A stretch of DNA of 52,971 bases from Candidatus Aphodousia faecipullorum (lineage in GTDB: Bacteria; Pseudomonadota; Gammaproteobacteria; Burkholderiales; Burkholderiaceae_F), in the NCBI GenBank assembly GCA_018714205.1, contig DVNR01000055.1, positions 1 to 52,971 of the forward strand, given 5' to 3'. Position numbers and translations under genes: made by a program. Under the pieces are notes generated by a model that saw only the letters and a program-made list of their open reading frames with translations, was not told the origin of the DNA and did not search any database. Positions 8,515 through 17,235 of the stretch are shown piece after piece (position 1 is the first letter of the stretch; each line of letters begins with the position of its first letter).

Positions 8515-9852
8515 ATGGCCGATCCTTTTTCCATTTTTGAGGCAGCCGCTGAAGCGCCGGACCGCATTGGTCTGCGCTCCAAGGGAACAGATTATCGGTT
8601 CTCGCAATTGGCGCTTTTAACCCAGAACGCTATTTCGCGGTTGGAAGCATCGGGCGGTCTGCCCCCAAAAGGGTTGCCCTATATTGTCGAAGGGACAAAC
8701 ACCGTTGAAACGCTCGTCACGCTATACGCGTTAATGGCTTTAGGGGTGCCGGCCCTCATGTTGCACCCCAAGCTCACCGCAACAGAAAGGCGGCTGTTAC
8801 TAGAGAGTGTTTTAAGGATTCGGGAACCCCTTCCTGAAAACTGCGTGGCCGTGCTCTTTACCTCAGGAACAACCGGCCTGCCAAAGCCCGCTATCATCAC
8901 TCGAGAAATGTTGTTAGCCTCCGCGGCGGCCAGTGCCGCCAATCTTGGGTGGCAAGAGGACGATTGCTGGCAACTTTGCATGTCAATTACCCGCATCGGC
9001 GGCTTGTCGATCCTGACTCGATGCCTCTTCGCTCGCAAGACCCTGGCAATCTCCCCTCTCTTTAGCCCAGCCTCATTCATCGAGGCGTTGGAGCATGACC
9101 GTGTCACGATAACAAGCATCGTTCCGACAATGCTTGCAAAAATCTTTGAGGACTATCCTCACTGGCAAGCGCCAAAACGACTGCGTGTTTTGCTACTCGG
9201 AGGATCGTCGGCAACTGAAAAGCTTTTACAGAAAGCGCATGCAGCGCACCTTCCGATTGTGACCACTTACGGCATGACCGAAACCTGCTCACATGTCGTG
9301 ATGACTCCGTATCCGGAACGCTTTGATGTGCAAACCGGCAGCGGCAAAGTGTTGCCACCTGCGCGAGTCAGAATCCGAGACGGACAAATCGAAGTCAATT
9401 CTCCCATGACGACACCCGGTTATTGGGGCAAGGCGCGTTTTAACCGCGAGTGGTTTGAGACCGGTGATCTCGGTGAGTTTGACGCAGACGGCACTTTGCA
9501 CGTTTTTGCCCGTCGACATGATCTGATTCTCTCTGCGGGCGAGAATGTTTATCCTCTCGAAGTGGAAAATTTGCTTTCTCACTCCCCTTTCATCAAAGAG
9601 GCCCTCGTGATCGGTGAGCCAGATGAAACTTGGGGGGCGATTGTTTGCGCCCTGATAGTGCCAGAAAAGGGCACCCACCCGACAATCGAAGATATTCGAC
9701 GCTTTTGCAAAGAAAATCTTTCAGCTTACAAATGTCCACGCAAAATTGCGATTGTCAGCGCGCTGCCGGTCAATAGCGCCGACAAACCCGATCGCCGGCC
9801 CGAAGTTCTAAAGCGGTATCACTTGGAAACCGTTCATTACGCCCACCCGTAA
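8515..9852 (+). CDS. menE: o-succinylbenzoate-CoA ligase
   Basis: An ANL-superfamily adenylating enzyme that activates o-succinylbenzoate to its CoA thioester, the step before MenB. At 446 residues it is compact, as MenE proteins are. The P-loop-like TSGTTGLPKP lies at 116-125, TTYGMTETCSH in the middle, WFETGDLGEFD with its acidic pair later, and the hinge and C-terminal domain near LILSAGENVYPLEVE. The frame is open from 8467, but those codons overlap menB; the ATG at 8515, one base after the menB stop, gives the family-like N-terminus. Reading menB then menE reverses pathway order, which is common in operons. Confidence 0.93.
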   Translation: MADPFSIFEAAAEAPDRIGLRSKGTDYRFSQLALLTQNAISRLEASGGLPPKGLPYIVEGTNTVETLVTLYALMALGVPALMLHPKLTATERRLLLESVLRIREPLPENCVAVLFTSGTTGLPKPAIITREMLLASAAASAANLGWQEDDCWQLCMSITRIGGLSILTRCLFARKTLAISPLFSPASFIEALEHDRVTITSIVPTMLAKIFEDYPHWQAPKRLRVLLLGGSSATEKLLQKAHAAHLPIVTTYGMTETCSHVVMTPYPERFDVQTGSGKVLPPARVRIRDGQIEVNSPMTTPGYWGKARFNREWFETGDLGEFDADGTLHVFARRHDLILSAGENVYPLEVENLLSHSPFIKEALVIGEPDETWGAIVCALIVPEKGTHPTIEDIRRFCKENLSAYKCPRKIAIVSALPVNSADKPDRRPEVLKRYHLETVHYAHP

Positions 9853-9949
9853 CGTTTTGGAGTGTTTTGTTCAAAAATGCAACGAAAGGGCCCCAAAACG
9901 TTACGAAGCCATTAAGATTGGCCGTGTAGTCTATTTCCGAGGGCATTCC

Positions 9950-11461
9950 GTGATCTCCAAACGTCTTACTGCGGTGGCAATCAGTGCCGTGTTAGCCGTC
10001 TCTCCTTATGGTCAAGTGCTGGCACAAGAGCGATTGGCGACGGAATCCCTTAATCTGAATCTACCAAGCATGGGAGCCGTGGCGGGCACAGAGCTTTCTC
10101 CAAGTGAAGAGCAGTCAATCGGTGACGAAATGATGCGCCAAATTCGGGCTGACTCCAGCTACCTTAACGATTCGGAAACTTTGGAATACTTAAATCGGCT
10201 GGGATATCAATTGGTCAGTGTGTCAGATACGCACACATATAACTTTTTCTTTTATCCCCTCATCGATAAGTCTCTGAACGCATTCGCGATCCCTGGCGGC
10301 TACATTGCCGTTCACACTGGATTGATTGTTGCCGCTCAAAGTGAAAGCGAACTGGCCGGGGTCATCGCTCACGAAGTCGGACACGTCACTCAGCGCCATA
10401 TCGCCCGCATGATTGATTCGCAAAAAGGTAATGCCGCATTATCGATCGGATCGCTTTTATTGGCGATTTTGGCAGCGCGCGCAGGTGGCGGTCAGGCAGC
10501 CGCGGCTGTAGCCATGGGCGGACAGGCTGCGCTTATTTCCAATCAGTTAAGTTACTCACGCTCTGCCGAACGCGAAGCCGATCGGGTCGGTTTAAATTCT
10601 TTGGTCCGCGCAGGCTTTGACCCACGTGGAATGGAAACCTTTTTCACTCGACTGCAACAAAACAATCGTTATTATGAAACCGCAGCGCCCGCTTACATGA
10701 GCACTCACCCGCTAACGGTTGAGCGTATCAGCGATATGGAAAACCGTACGCGGCGCTTAGGCAAACATTCCCACCAGGATTCTTTGGACTTTGCGCTGAT
10801 TCAACAACGCATGCGCGTGTTGCAAGAATTACAACATGATGACTGGCTTCGCGTGCGCCGTGATATGCGTAACGAGCTCGCCAAGGCAAACACAACCCGA
10901 GAAAAAATTGCGCTCAACTATGGTCTTTCAGTCGTCAGCAAAAAACTCTCTGAGGGGCCGGACGCTAAAAATTACGCCAATGCCGCAGTGAGTCTGCAGG
11001 GTGGGAAAAACGCCATTTTGCTTAAAAATCAATCCGAGATGCTCTTTATCTATGGCAATAGTTCGGAAAAACAGCGCGCGTTAAGACTTGCTAGAAGCCT
11101 TACCGATAACAATCCGACGTCGGAGATGGCGGTCAAACTCTATGCCGGCGAACTGTACGATTTAAAGCGATATAACGACGTATTGCGTTTCATGCGCAGT
11201 CAACAGGCGCTTTCAAAAAACAACCCCTCGTATTGCGCCATCGCTGCGCGTTGCTATCGGGCTCTTAATCAGATGAGCGCTCATCACCAAGCCGTGGGTG
11301 ACATGTATTTGGCGCAAGGTGATAAGCGTGCCGCGGAATACCAATACCGCCTTGCTCAACAGGCCAACGACGGTGACTACTATGTGATGAGCCAGGTGGA
11401 TGCGAAATTGCGTCAAACCCGCGCTGACATCCTCGAAGAAGAAAAATACAAAGACCGTTAA
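9950..11461 (+). CDS. bepA: BepA-like M48 metallopeptidase with TPR repeats
   Basis: A periplasmic zinc protease and chaperone that in E. coli helps LptD and BAM assembly and degrades stalled outer-membrane proteins. I choose the GTG at 9950: a GAGGG ribosome site lies 6 bases upstream and a clean signal peptide follows (MISKRLTAVAISAVLAVSP, cleavage after VLA). An ATG at 9857 would add 31 non-conserved residues. With the GTG start the protein has 503 residues; HEVGH is at 141-145 and the third zinc ligand is Glu207 in EREAD. A Gly/Ala-rich hydrophobic stretch follows the active site. The C-terminal half is helical with TPR-like repeats (about 330-480). Confidence 0.9.
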   Translation: MISKRLTAVAISAVLAVSPYGQVLAQERLATESLNLNLPSMGAVAGTELSPSEEQSIGDEMMRQIRADSSYLNDSETLEYLNRLGYQLVSVSDTHTYNFFFYPLIDKSLNAFAIPGGYIAVHTGLIVAAQSESELAGVIAHEVGHVTQRHIARMIDSQKGNAALSIGSLLLAILAARAGGGQAAAAVAMGGQAALISNQLSYSRSAEREADRVGLNSLVRAGFDPRGMETFFTRLQQNNRYYETAAPAYMSTHPLTVERISDMENRTRRLGKHSHQDSLDFALIQQRMRVLQELQHDDWLRVRRDMRNELAKANTTREKIALNYGLSVVSKKLSEGPDAKNYANAAVSLQGGKNAILLKNQSEMLFIYGNSSEKQRALRLARSLTDNNPTSEMAVKLYAGELYDLKRYNDVLRFMRSQQALSKNNPSYCAIAARCYRALNQMSAHHQAVGDMYLAQGDKRAAEYQYRLAQQANDGDYYVMSQVDAKLRQTRADILEEEKYKDR

Positions 11462-11498
11462 CCGGTGTCACCACTTTCTTTTGAACAGCCTTTTCGCA

Positions 11499-11527
11499 TT
11501 GTTGAGGTCAGCCAACTGTGCGATAAT
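11499..11527 (+). promoter_or_regulatory. Sigma-70 promoter of the ferredoxin-NADP reductase gene
   Basis: TTGTTG (11499-11504) and GATAAT (11522-11527) are separated by 17 bases. The predicted start of transcription is near 11534, giving a leader of about 20 bases with GAGAG before the ATG. Confidence 0.6.
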
Positions 11528-11555
11528 CGGCACACTAATTTACTGAGAGATTACT

Positions 11556-12635
11556 ATGGCTATCGAAGACTATCTCACCATTGCTCCCAAAACCGACGAA
11601 ATCATTGAAACGGATGCGGTGATTGTGGGAGCCGGTCCAGTTGGACTTTTCCAGGTATTTGAATTAGGACTTTTAGAAATCAAAGCGCATGTGGTTGACT
11701 CCCTTCGCCAAGTCGGCGGCCAATGCATGGAGCTTTATGAACACAAGCCCATTTATGATATTCCGGCAGTCCCCGTTTGCACCTCTCGCGAACTGACGGA
11801 AAACCTCCTGAAGCAAATCCATCCTTTTGGGCCGCAATTCCATCTGGGCGAAGAAGTGACTATCGTTCGGAAAGAAACGGATGGACGTTTTTATGTTGAA
11901 ACAGACAAGGGAACCCGATTCCTGACAAAAACCGTCTTCATTGCTGCCGGCGTCGGCAGCTTCCAACCGAAACGCTTGACCGTACCAGGTATTGAGAAAT
12001 TCGAAGGCTCACAGCTTCACTATCAGGTCAAAGACCCTGAGATGTTCTACGGGAAAAATATTGTGATCTGCGGCGGCGGTGACTCAGCGCTTGATTGGAC
12101 GCTCAGTCTGGTTGGTAAGGCTGAAAGCGTCATTTTGCTTCATCGTCGCGATGGATTCCGCGCTCAATCCGCTTCTGTGGCCAAAATGCGCGAGCTTTGT
12201 GAAAACTGGGAAATGCAATTTGAAGTCGGTCAAATTACCGGTTTTGAAGAAGCCGACGGCAAACTCACAGAGATTCGCGTAACGGGTGACGATGGCGTCG
12301 TGCGACGTATGCCGCTTGATCACCTGCTGGTCTTTTATGGCTTAACTCCAAAGCTTGGTCCTATTGCCGATTGGGGGCTTGAAATCTATCGCAAGCAAAT
12401 TGTCGTTGACACGGAAAAATTCCAAACCTCCATTCCCGGTATTTTTGCTGTAGGCGACATCAATACCTATCCCGGCAAAAAGAAGTTGATTCTTTGTGGA
12501 TTCCACGAGTGTGCCTTAGCCGCTTTTGCTGCAGCGGACATTGTGCACCCGGAAAAGAAGACACTTTTGCAATATACGACCACGTCACCTAAATTGCATA
12601 AAGTGTTGGGTGTCGAAACACCGACTTTAGACTGA
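11556..12635 (+). CDS. Ferredoxin/flavodoxin-NADP+ reductase, thioredoxin-reductase-like type
   Basis: A 359-residue two-dinucleotide flavoprotein that moves electrons between NADPH and ferredoxin or flavodoxin. The FAD-binding GAGPVG is at 25-30, followed by [17 protein letters not shown], typical of this class. The NADPH-binding [11 protein letters not shown] lies near 171-181 with the downstream [25 protein letters not shown] closes the FAD site. It lacks the redox-active CxxC of true thioredoxin reductases, which supports the TRLF-type ferredoxin reductase call. It has its own promoter and terminator, so it is probably monocistronic. The electron partner is unknown. Confidence 0.9.
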   Translation: MAIEDYLTIAPKTDEIIETDAVIVGAGPVGLFQVFELGLLEIKAHVVDSLRQVGGQCMELYEHKPIYDIPAVPVCTSRELTENLLKQIHPFGPQFHLGEEVTIVRKETDGRFYVETDKGTRFLTKTVFIAAGVGSFQPKRLTVPGIEKFEGSQLHYQVKDPEMFYGKNIVICGGGDSALDWTLSLVGKAESVILLHRRDGFRAQSASVAKMRELCENWEMQFEVGQITGFEEADGKLTEIRVTGDDGVVRRMPLDHLLVFYGLTPKLGPIADWGLEIYRKQIVVDTEKFQTSIPGIFAVGDINTYPGKKKLILCGFHECALAAFAAADIVHPEKKTLLQYTTTSPKLHKVLGVETPTLD

Positions 12636-12655
12636 TCCATTCAGGCATATCTTTT

Positions 12656-12696
12656 ACGCCGAGTCTCACGAAAAGTGACTCGGCGTTTCATTTTCT
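12656..12696 (+). terminator. Rho-independent terminator of the reductase gene
   Basis: An ACGCCGAGTC arm pairs with GACTCGGCGT (TC bulge, then CAC/GTG near the loop) and is followed by TTTCATTTT. It lies 20 bases after the stop codon. Confidence 0.8.
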
Positions 12697-12731
12697 ACCA
12701 CGAAAATAATCCCTAGAGATTTTGGCGCTAT

Positions 12732-12751
12732 GATCGTACAATCGATCGTAC
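12732..12751. repeat. Short direct repeats upstream of the MATE gene
   Basis: GATCGTAC occurs at 12732-12739 and 12744-12751, a 12-base period, and includes the palindrome CGATCG. The spacing and position about 80 bases before the exporter gene fit a regulator binding site, but no regulator gene is adjacent. Confidence 0.35.
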
Positions 12752-12828
12752 TGCTTTGCGTTGTTCGCTCTATGACAGATCTAACAACGCCCTTAGTTTA
12801 CGTCTTTTGATAGGCATCGTTGTGCATT

Positions 12829-14199
12829 ATGGGCGCTAGCAAAAAGATCAATATGCTCGAAGGCAGCCTCTGGAACAAACTTATTGTTTTTGCTCTGCCT
12901 TTGGCTTTTACCGGTATGCTGCAACAACTCTACAACGCAGCCGACGTCGCCGTGTTGGGACGCTTTGTGTCGGATCTCGCTGTTGCTGCGGTTGGCAATA
13001 ACGTTCCAGTCATCGGGCTGATCATCAGCTTTTGCATGGGACTGTCTCTTGGCGTTAATGTGGTAGTAGCACATGCTTTAGGCATGAAAAATGATCGCAA
13101 AGCCAGTGAAGCCGTCAGAACATCTTTTCTCACAGCCATTGTTTTCGGCATCATTGCCCTGATCATTGGGCTCGTATTCTCCGACGCTGCAATGGACTGG
13201 TTAGAAGTGCCCGCAGAGGTTCGAGATCATGCCCTGATTTATTTGCGTGTCTATTTGCTGGGCATGCCCTTTATTGCCATCTATAACTTTTTGGCCGCTA
13301 TTTTTCGCAGCCAAGGAGATACACAGACTCCGCTTTGGGCATTGCTTGCCGCCAGCCTCTTTAATATCGCTGGTAATCTCTTTGCCGTCCTTGTTTTGGA
13401 TTGGGGAATTGCGGGAGTCGCTCTCGCGACCGTGTTAGCCAATCTACTATCAGCCATCATACTATTTGTGAAGCTCACTCAAATAGAGGGACCACTGAAG
13501 CTTGAAGTCTCACAATTATTGCATATTGATTCGTCTTCACTTAAAAGCATCGTCCGCATCGGACTTCCTGCCGGCATCCAAGGCGCCGTGTATTCACTTT
13601 CAAATTTAGTCATTCAATCGGCAATCAATAGCCTTGGCCCCGCTGCGATGGCAGGGTCTGTCGCGGCGTTCACCATTGAAATTAACGTGTATTGCTTCAT
13701 CAACGCCTTTTCATTGGCGGCAACCACCTTCGTCAGCCAAAACTACGGCGCAAGAAATTTAGATCGTTGTTACCGTGTGATGTGGGTCACCCTTGGGTTA
13801 AATATGTGCGTGACTATTTTGATGACAGCGTTGGTTTTGGTGTTTAGCCGTGACCTGTTGGGCATTTTCACCAATAGTGAAGAAGTGATCGCACTGGGCT
13901 TGATCCGTATTTTATGGGTTGTCCTGCCCCAGCCTCTCAGTGTTGTGATGGATACCCTTTCAGGCTGCATGCGTGGCTACGGGTATTCATTGCCACCGGC
14001 CATGGTCACATTGGTTGTTGTTTGCTCCGTTCGCCTGATTTGGGTGTACACCGCTTTCCCAATGGCTCCGACATATGAAACACTGATGATGGTTTACCCG
14101 CTTAGCTGGGTGATCACCATGGCGGGGCTTATCATTCTTTACGTCCGTCTTATTAGACGAATTAAAAATCGACGGCAACCGATTGATGATGAAATTTAA
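12829..14199 (+). CDS. MATE family multidrug/sodium antiporter
   Basis: An inner-membrane exporter with about 12 hydrophobic helices, 456 residues. MATE features are the N-terminal MLEGSLWNKLIVFALPLAF, the GMLQQLYNAADVAVLGRF segment, FRSQGDTQTPLWA after helix 4, and the repeat in the second half (GLPAGIQGAVYSLSNLVIQ, FVSQNYGARNLDRCYRVMW). It belongs to the DinF/NorM-like broad group and the substrate is not predictable. I chose the ATG at 12829; a TTG at 12820 with TAGG five bases upstream is an alternative and adds three residues. The gene runs toward glnE and ends in a hairpin. Confidence 0.88.
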   Translation: MGASKKINMLEGSLWNKLIVFALPLAFTGMLQQLYNAADVAVLGRFVSDLAVAAVGNNVPVIGLIISFCMGLSLGVNVVVAHALGMKNDRKASEAVRTSFLTAIVFGIIALIIGLVFSDAAMDWLEVPAEVRDHALIYLRVYLLGMPFIAIYNFLAAIFRSQGDTQTPLWALLAASLFNIAGNLFAVLVLDWGIAGVALATVLANLLSAIILFVKLTQIEGPLKLEVSQLLHIDSSSLKSIVRIGLPAGIQGAVYSLSNLVIQSAINSLGPAAMAGSVAAFTIEINVYCFINAFSLAATTFVSQNYGARNLDRCYRVMWVTLGLNMCVTILMTALVLVFSRDLLGIFTNSEEVIALGLIRILWVVLPQPLSVVMDTLSGCMRGYGYSLPPAMVTLVVVCSVRLIWVYTAFPMAPTYETLMMVYPLSWVITMAGLIILYVRLIRRIKNRRQPIDDEI

Positions 14200-14214
14200 G
14201 TTTTATGCTTAGTC

Positions 14215-14238
14215 TCCCCCTGCCTAAGGACAGGGGGA
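14215..14238. terminator. GC-rich hairpin between convergent MATE and glnE genes
   Basis: An 8-bp perfect stem (TCCCCCTG / CAGGGGGA) has an 8-base loop. Neither side has a strong T tract, so it may be a weak bidirectional terminator or a transcript-stabilising end. Confidence 0.55.
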
Positions 14239-14251
14239 TGCCGGACAATCA

Positions 14252-17050
14252 TCAGTGTCGGTTGCCAAAAACAGCATGCCAAAGTTCCTTAACCGCATGG
14301 ACATGCCCCCCGACCGATTCGATGTCAATGCGAACGGGCCCTGCTCCAAAAGCGAGCCGATGTTGCCGTTGAATATAGCGGTAATCGCGATAGGCCACGA
14401 CACAACGTTCAGCAAGCTCGTTGTCGATCAACCCCAAGCGACCAGCCATTTCAAGAAGCAAAATATTGCCGAAATTATTTACAAGCTCGGGATGCTCGTG
14501 TGAGTAAGCCAGTACCATCGCCTGCACAGCAAACTCCACATCAACCATTCCACCCCGATCATGCTTGACATCAAAAAGCGTTGTCGGGTTCGGATGACCG
14601 TCAAGCATTTTCTGACGCATTTCACTGACGTCAGTCAAAACCTTCTGCTTATCGCGCTTCAAACACAAAAGAGCCGTACGTTCGGCCTCGAAAGCTTTCC
14701 CAATTTCTCGATCTCCGGCACAAAAACGAGCTCGCGTCAGCGCTTGATGCTCCCAGGGCCATGCGCCGGTTCCATCCTCATTTCGCTGGTAGCGCTTAAA
14801 CATTTCCAGCGATGAAACCACAAGACCGTTTTCCCCATTCGGCCTTAGCCGCAGATCCACATCAAAAAGAATACCCGATGAGGTCTGAACGGTTAGCCAA
14901 CTCATCATACGACGAACAAGTCGTGTGTAGTTTTTGCTGGCTTGAGGATCATCATCGTCGTAGAGATAGATCAGATCCAAGTCAGAAGCGTAACTGAGTT
15001 CTTTGCCTCCCAATTTTCCATAGGCAATAACCGCGAAGCGAGGTTCCTCCCTATGACGGGAAGCGATTGTTTGCCAAGCCAGTGTAATGACCATCTCAAT
15101 CACTGCGTCAGCGAGGGCCGACAATTGATCGGCTAAACGCTCAACCGTTAAACGCCCTTCCAGGTCAGCAATCAGAAGTTTAAAGACAGCTCCATGATGC
15201 GCATCACGCAACATGTTCATTTGCGTCTCCTGATCGGACTCGGCTTCGTTTAGTTGCTCCCAAAGTGCGTCTTGCCAAGCGCTCCAATCCACCGGCGTAA
15301 AGTTGTCGATCACTGTCAGTCGCTCATCAACAAGTTCATCCAAAACGATCGGATGAGCCGTCAAATAGTCCGCTGCCCATGCACTTGTCTTCAAAACCGT
15401 TCCCACTTTTTCACAGACTTTTGGATATTGCAAAAGTAGCGACACGTACGTGCTACGGCCAGCAATCACTTCCAAAAAATCCAAAAAGCGAATCAAAAGC
15501 GCATCCGCTCCCTGAGCGTCGCTTTTAGTGAGGTCAATACTTAAATCAACAACCCGCTTGACCAACTGACCCATGCGAATTTTGGCTTGTTCGGTCTGAG
15601 CGGCTAAGAGTTTTGACCGCATCAGATCCAATATCCGTTTCGCACAGGTATCGCAATCGTCATAACCCTTTTGGGATAGAAGCTCAGACAAGGCTTTCGT
15701 GGCCCCATCGAAACCAATGCTCCAGCCTTGGGGCCAATCATCATCCTGAACATTACCTTTCTCATTGACTTGAAATATGCCATCAAATACCCCGGAAACA
15801 TAATCCCTCGTTGTCTCCAGTTTTGTGATCAACGCGGATTTTTCTAAACCGGCGATGGCGCAAACCCTTTGAAGCGTATCCTCATCAATCGGCAAACGAT
15901 GAGTTTGTTTATCGTCCACGAACTGGATCGCGTGTTCAATATTTCTCAGAAAGATGTAGGCATCTGAAAGCTTTTGCGCTTGCTCCTCTTTGATTACCCC
16001 ATGCTTAGCCAAAAGGGGGAGTGTCTTAAGGGTATTTTTTCCTCTAAGCGCAGGCTCCCGACCAGCACGAATCACCTGAAAAGTCTGCGTGATAAATTCG
16101 ATCTCGCGAATACCTCCTCGCCCCAATTTCACGTCAATTCCCAAATCTTTCCCTGCTTCGCGACGAACGGTTTCCGAACGAATCAATTGATGAAGATTTG
16201 ATAATGCGCTGATCGCGTTAAAATCAACGTACTTTCGGAAAACAAAGGGTCGAACCACATCGTTTAGGTTCTTGGTTTGTTGTTCAAAAGTCACCGTGTC
16301 AGTGAAAACCGGTCTATTGACCACACGCGACTTCAGCCACGCGAAGCGCTCCCACTCTCGACCCTGAACATACAGGTACTCTTCGAGCATCTCGTTGCTT
16401 ACACAAATCGGCCCCGAATCGCCATTGGGACGCAGACGCATATCCACCCGAAACACAAACCCAGGCCCTTCAATCTCCGAGAGCGCAGGAATCACTTTCT
16501 TTGAAAGCCGCTCAAAAAACTCCATGTTGGTGAGCTCTCTTCGAGGGGCCGGGCAACTTTCACACGGTCGACACTTCCCTTGCTCATCAAACACAAAGAT
16601 CAGGTCAATATCGGAACTCACATTGAGCTCTTCACCACCTAACTTCCCCATGCCAACGACCAAGAGGTCCTGTGGTACCCCCTGGGCTGAAGTGGGAATA
16701 CCGTAGCGTGCCGCCAATTCCAAACTGAACACTTTAACCACTCGACTTACGGCGAGCTCCGCCAAATCGGTCATTGTTTTAACGACTTCAAAATAATCGG
16801 CAAAACCGGTCGCTTGCCGAGAAAGCAACGTCAACATAACCTCTCGACGCAACTGGCGAAGCGCAGGCAATAGCGTCTCCGAAGTCTCTTTTCCATCCAA
16901 TGCGGCGAGCATGCGCTCACGGGTAAATGGTTCGGCCTGTAATTGCTTCAACCATTGCAGCCTTTGAGCCTCGTCGGCTAAAGGCATAGTCGCAGACAGA
17001 GCCCTTTGAGCGAAAAAAGATACGGTGGGAATTTCATTAAGTGATAACAT
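14252..17050 (-). CDS. glnE: Bifunctional glutamine synthetase adenylyltransferase/deadenylase
   Basis: Modifies glutamine synthetase in response to PII and glutamine. The 932 residues contain two nucleotidyltransferase domains joined by helical linkers. The N-terminal one (deadenylylase in E. coli) shows GMGKLGGEELNVSSDIDL at 133-150; the C-terminal one (adenylylase) shows AYGKLGGKELSYASDLDL near 675-695. Both keep the paired aspartates. The long helical domains and the DVKHDRGGMVDVEFAVQAM and GRGGIREIEFITQTFQ motifs after each catalytic domain are canonical. The length is normal. It is transcribed alone, divergently from the YhdP gene; the 185-base gap between them shows no clear promoter to me. 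Confidence 0.96.
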   Translation of the reverse strand: MLSLNEIPTVSFFAQRALSATMPLADEAQRLQWLKQLQAEPFTRERMLAALDGKETSETLLPALRQLRREVMLTLLSRQATGFADYFEVVKTMTDLAELAVSRVVKVFSLELAARYGIPTSAQGVPQDLLVVGMGKLGGEELNVSSDIDLIFVFDEQGKCRPCESCPAPRRELTNMEFFERLSKKVIPALSEIEGPGFVFRVDMRLRPNGDSGPICVSNEMLEEYLYVQGREWERFAWLKSRVVNRPVFTDTVTFEQQTKNLNDVVRPFVFRKYVDFNAISALSNLHQLIRSETVRREAGKDLGIDVKLGRGGIREIEFITQTFQVIRAGREPALRGKNTLKTLPLLAKHGVIKEEQAQKLSDAYIFLRNIEHAIQFVDDKQTHRLPIDEDTLQRVCAIAGLEKSALITKLETTRDYVSGVFDGIFQVNEKGNVQDDDWPQGWSIGFDGATKALSELLSQKGYDDCDTCAKRILDLMRSKLLAAQTEQAKIRMGQLVKRVVDLSIDLTKSDAQGADALLIRFLDFLEVIAGRSTYVSLLLQYPKVCEKVGTVLKTSAWAADYLTAHPIVLDELVDERLTVIDNFTPVDWSAWQDALWEQLNEAESDQETQMNMLRDAHHGAVFKLLIADLEGRLTVERLADQLSALADAVIEMVITLAWQTIASRHREEPRFAVIAYGKLGGKELSYASDLDLIYLYDDDDPQASKNYTRLVRRMMSWLTVQTSSGILFDVDLRLRPNGENGLVVSSLEMFKRYQRNEDGTGAWPWEHQALTRARFCAGDREIGKAFEAERTALLCLKRDKQKVLTDVSEMRQKMLDGHPNPTTLFDVKHDRGGMVDVEFAVQAMVLAYSHEHPELVNNFGNILLLEMAGRLGLIDNELAERCVVAYRDYRYIQRQHRLAFGAGPVRIDIESVGGHVHAVKELWHAVFGNRH

Positions 17051-17235
17051 GCTGGTTCTTTTGCAATTGAACTGTTTGCCAGTGTAGAAAAGTTTTCTTC
17101 TGCAAGCAACAGCGCCTTGAAACCCGCAATTGTTTCATAACCGTTATGTTTGTTACCAGAAGCGGATTTGCGAACAGCCTTTCCAACTGAAAAAGGTGTT
17201 TGTGCTAAAGTGCTACTGTTTAATAGAGGCCCTTT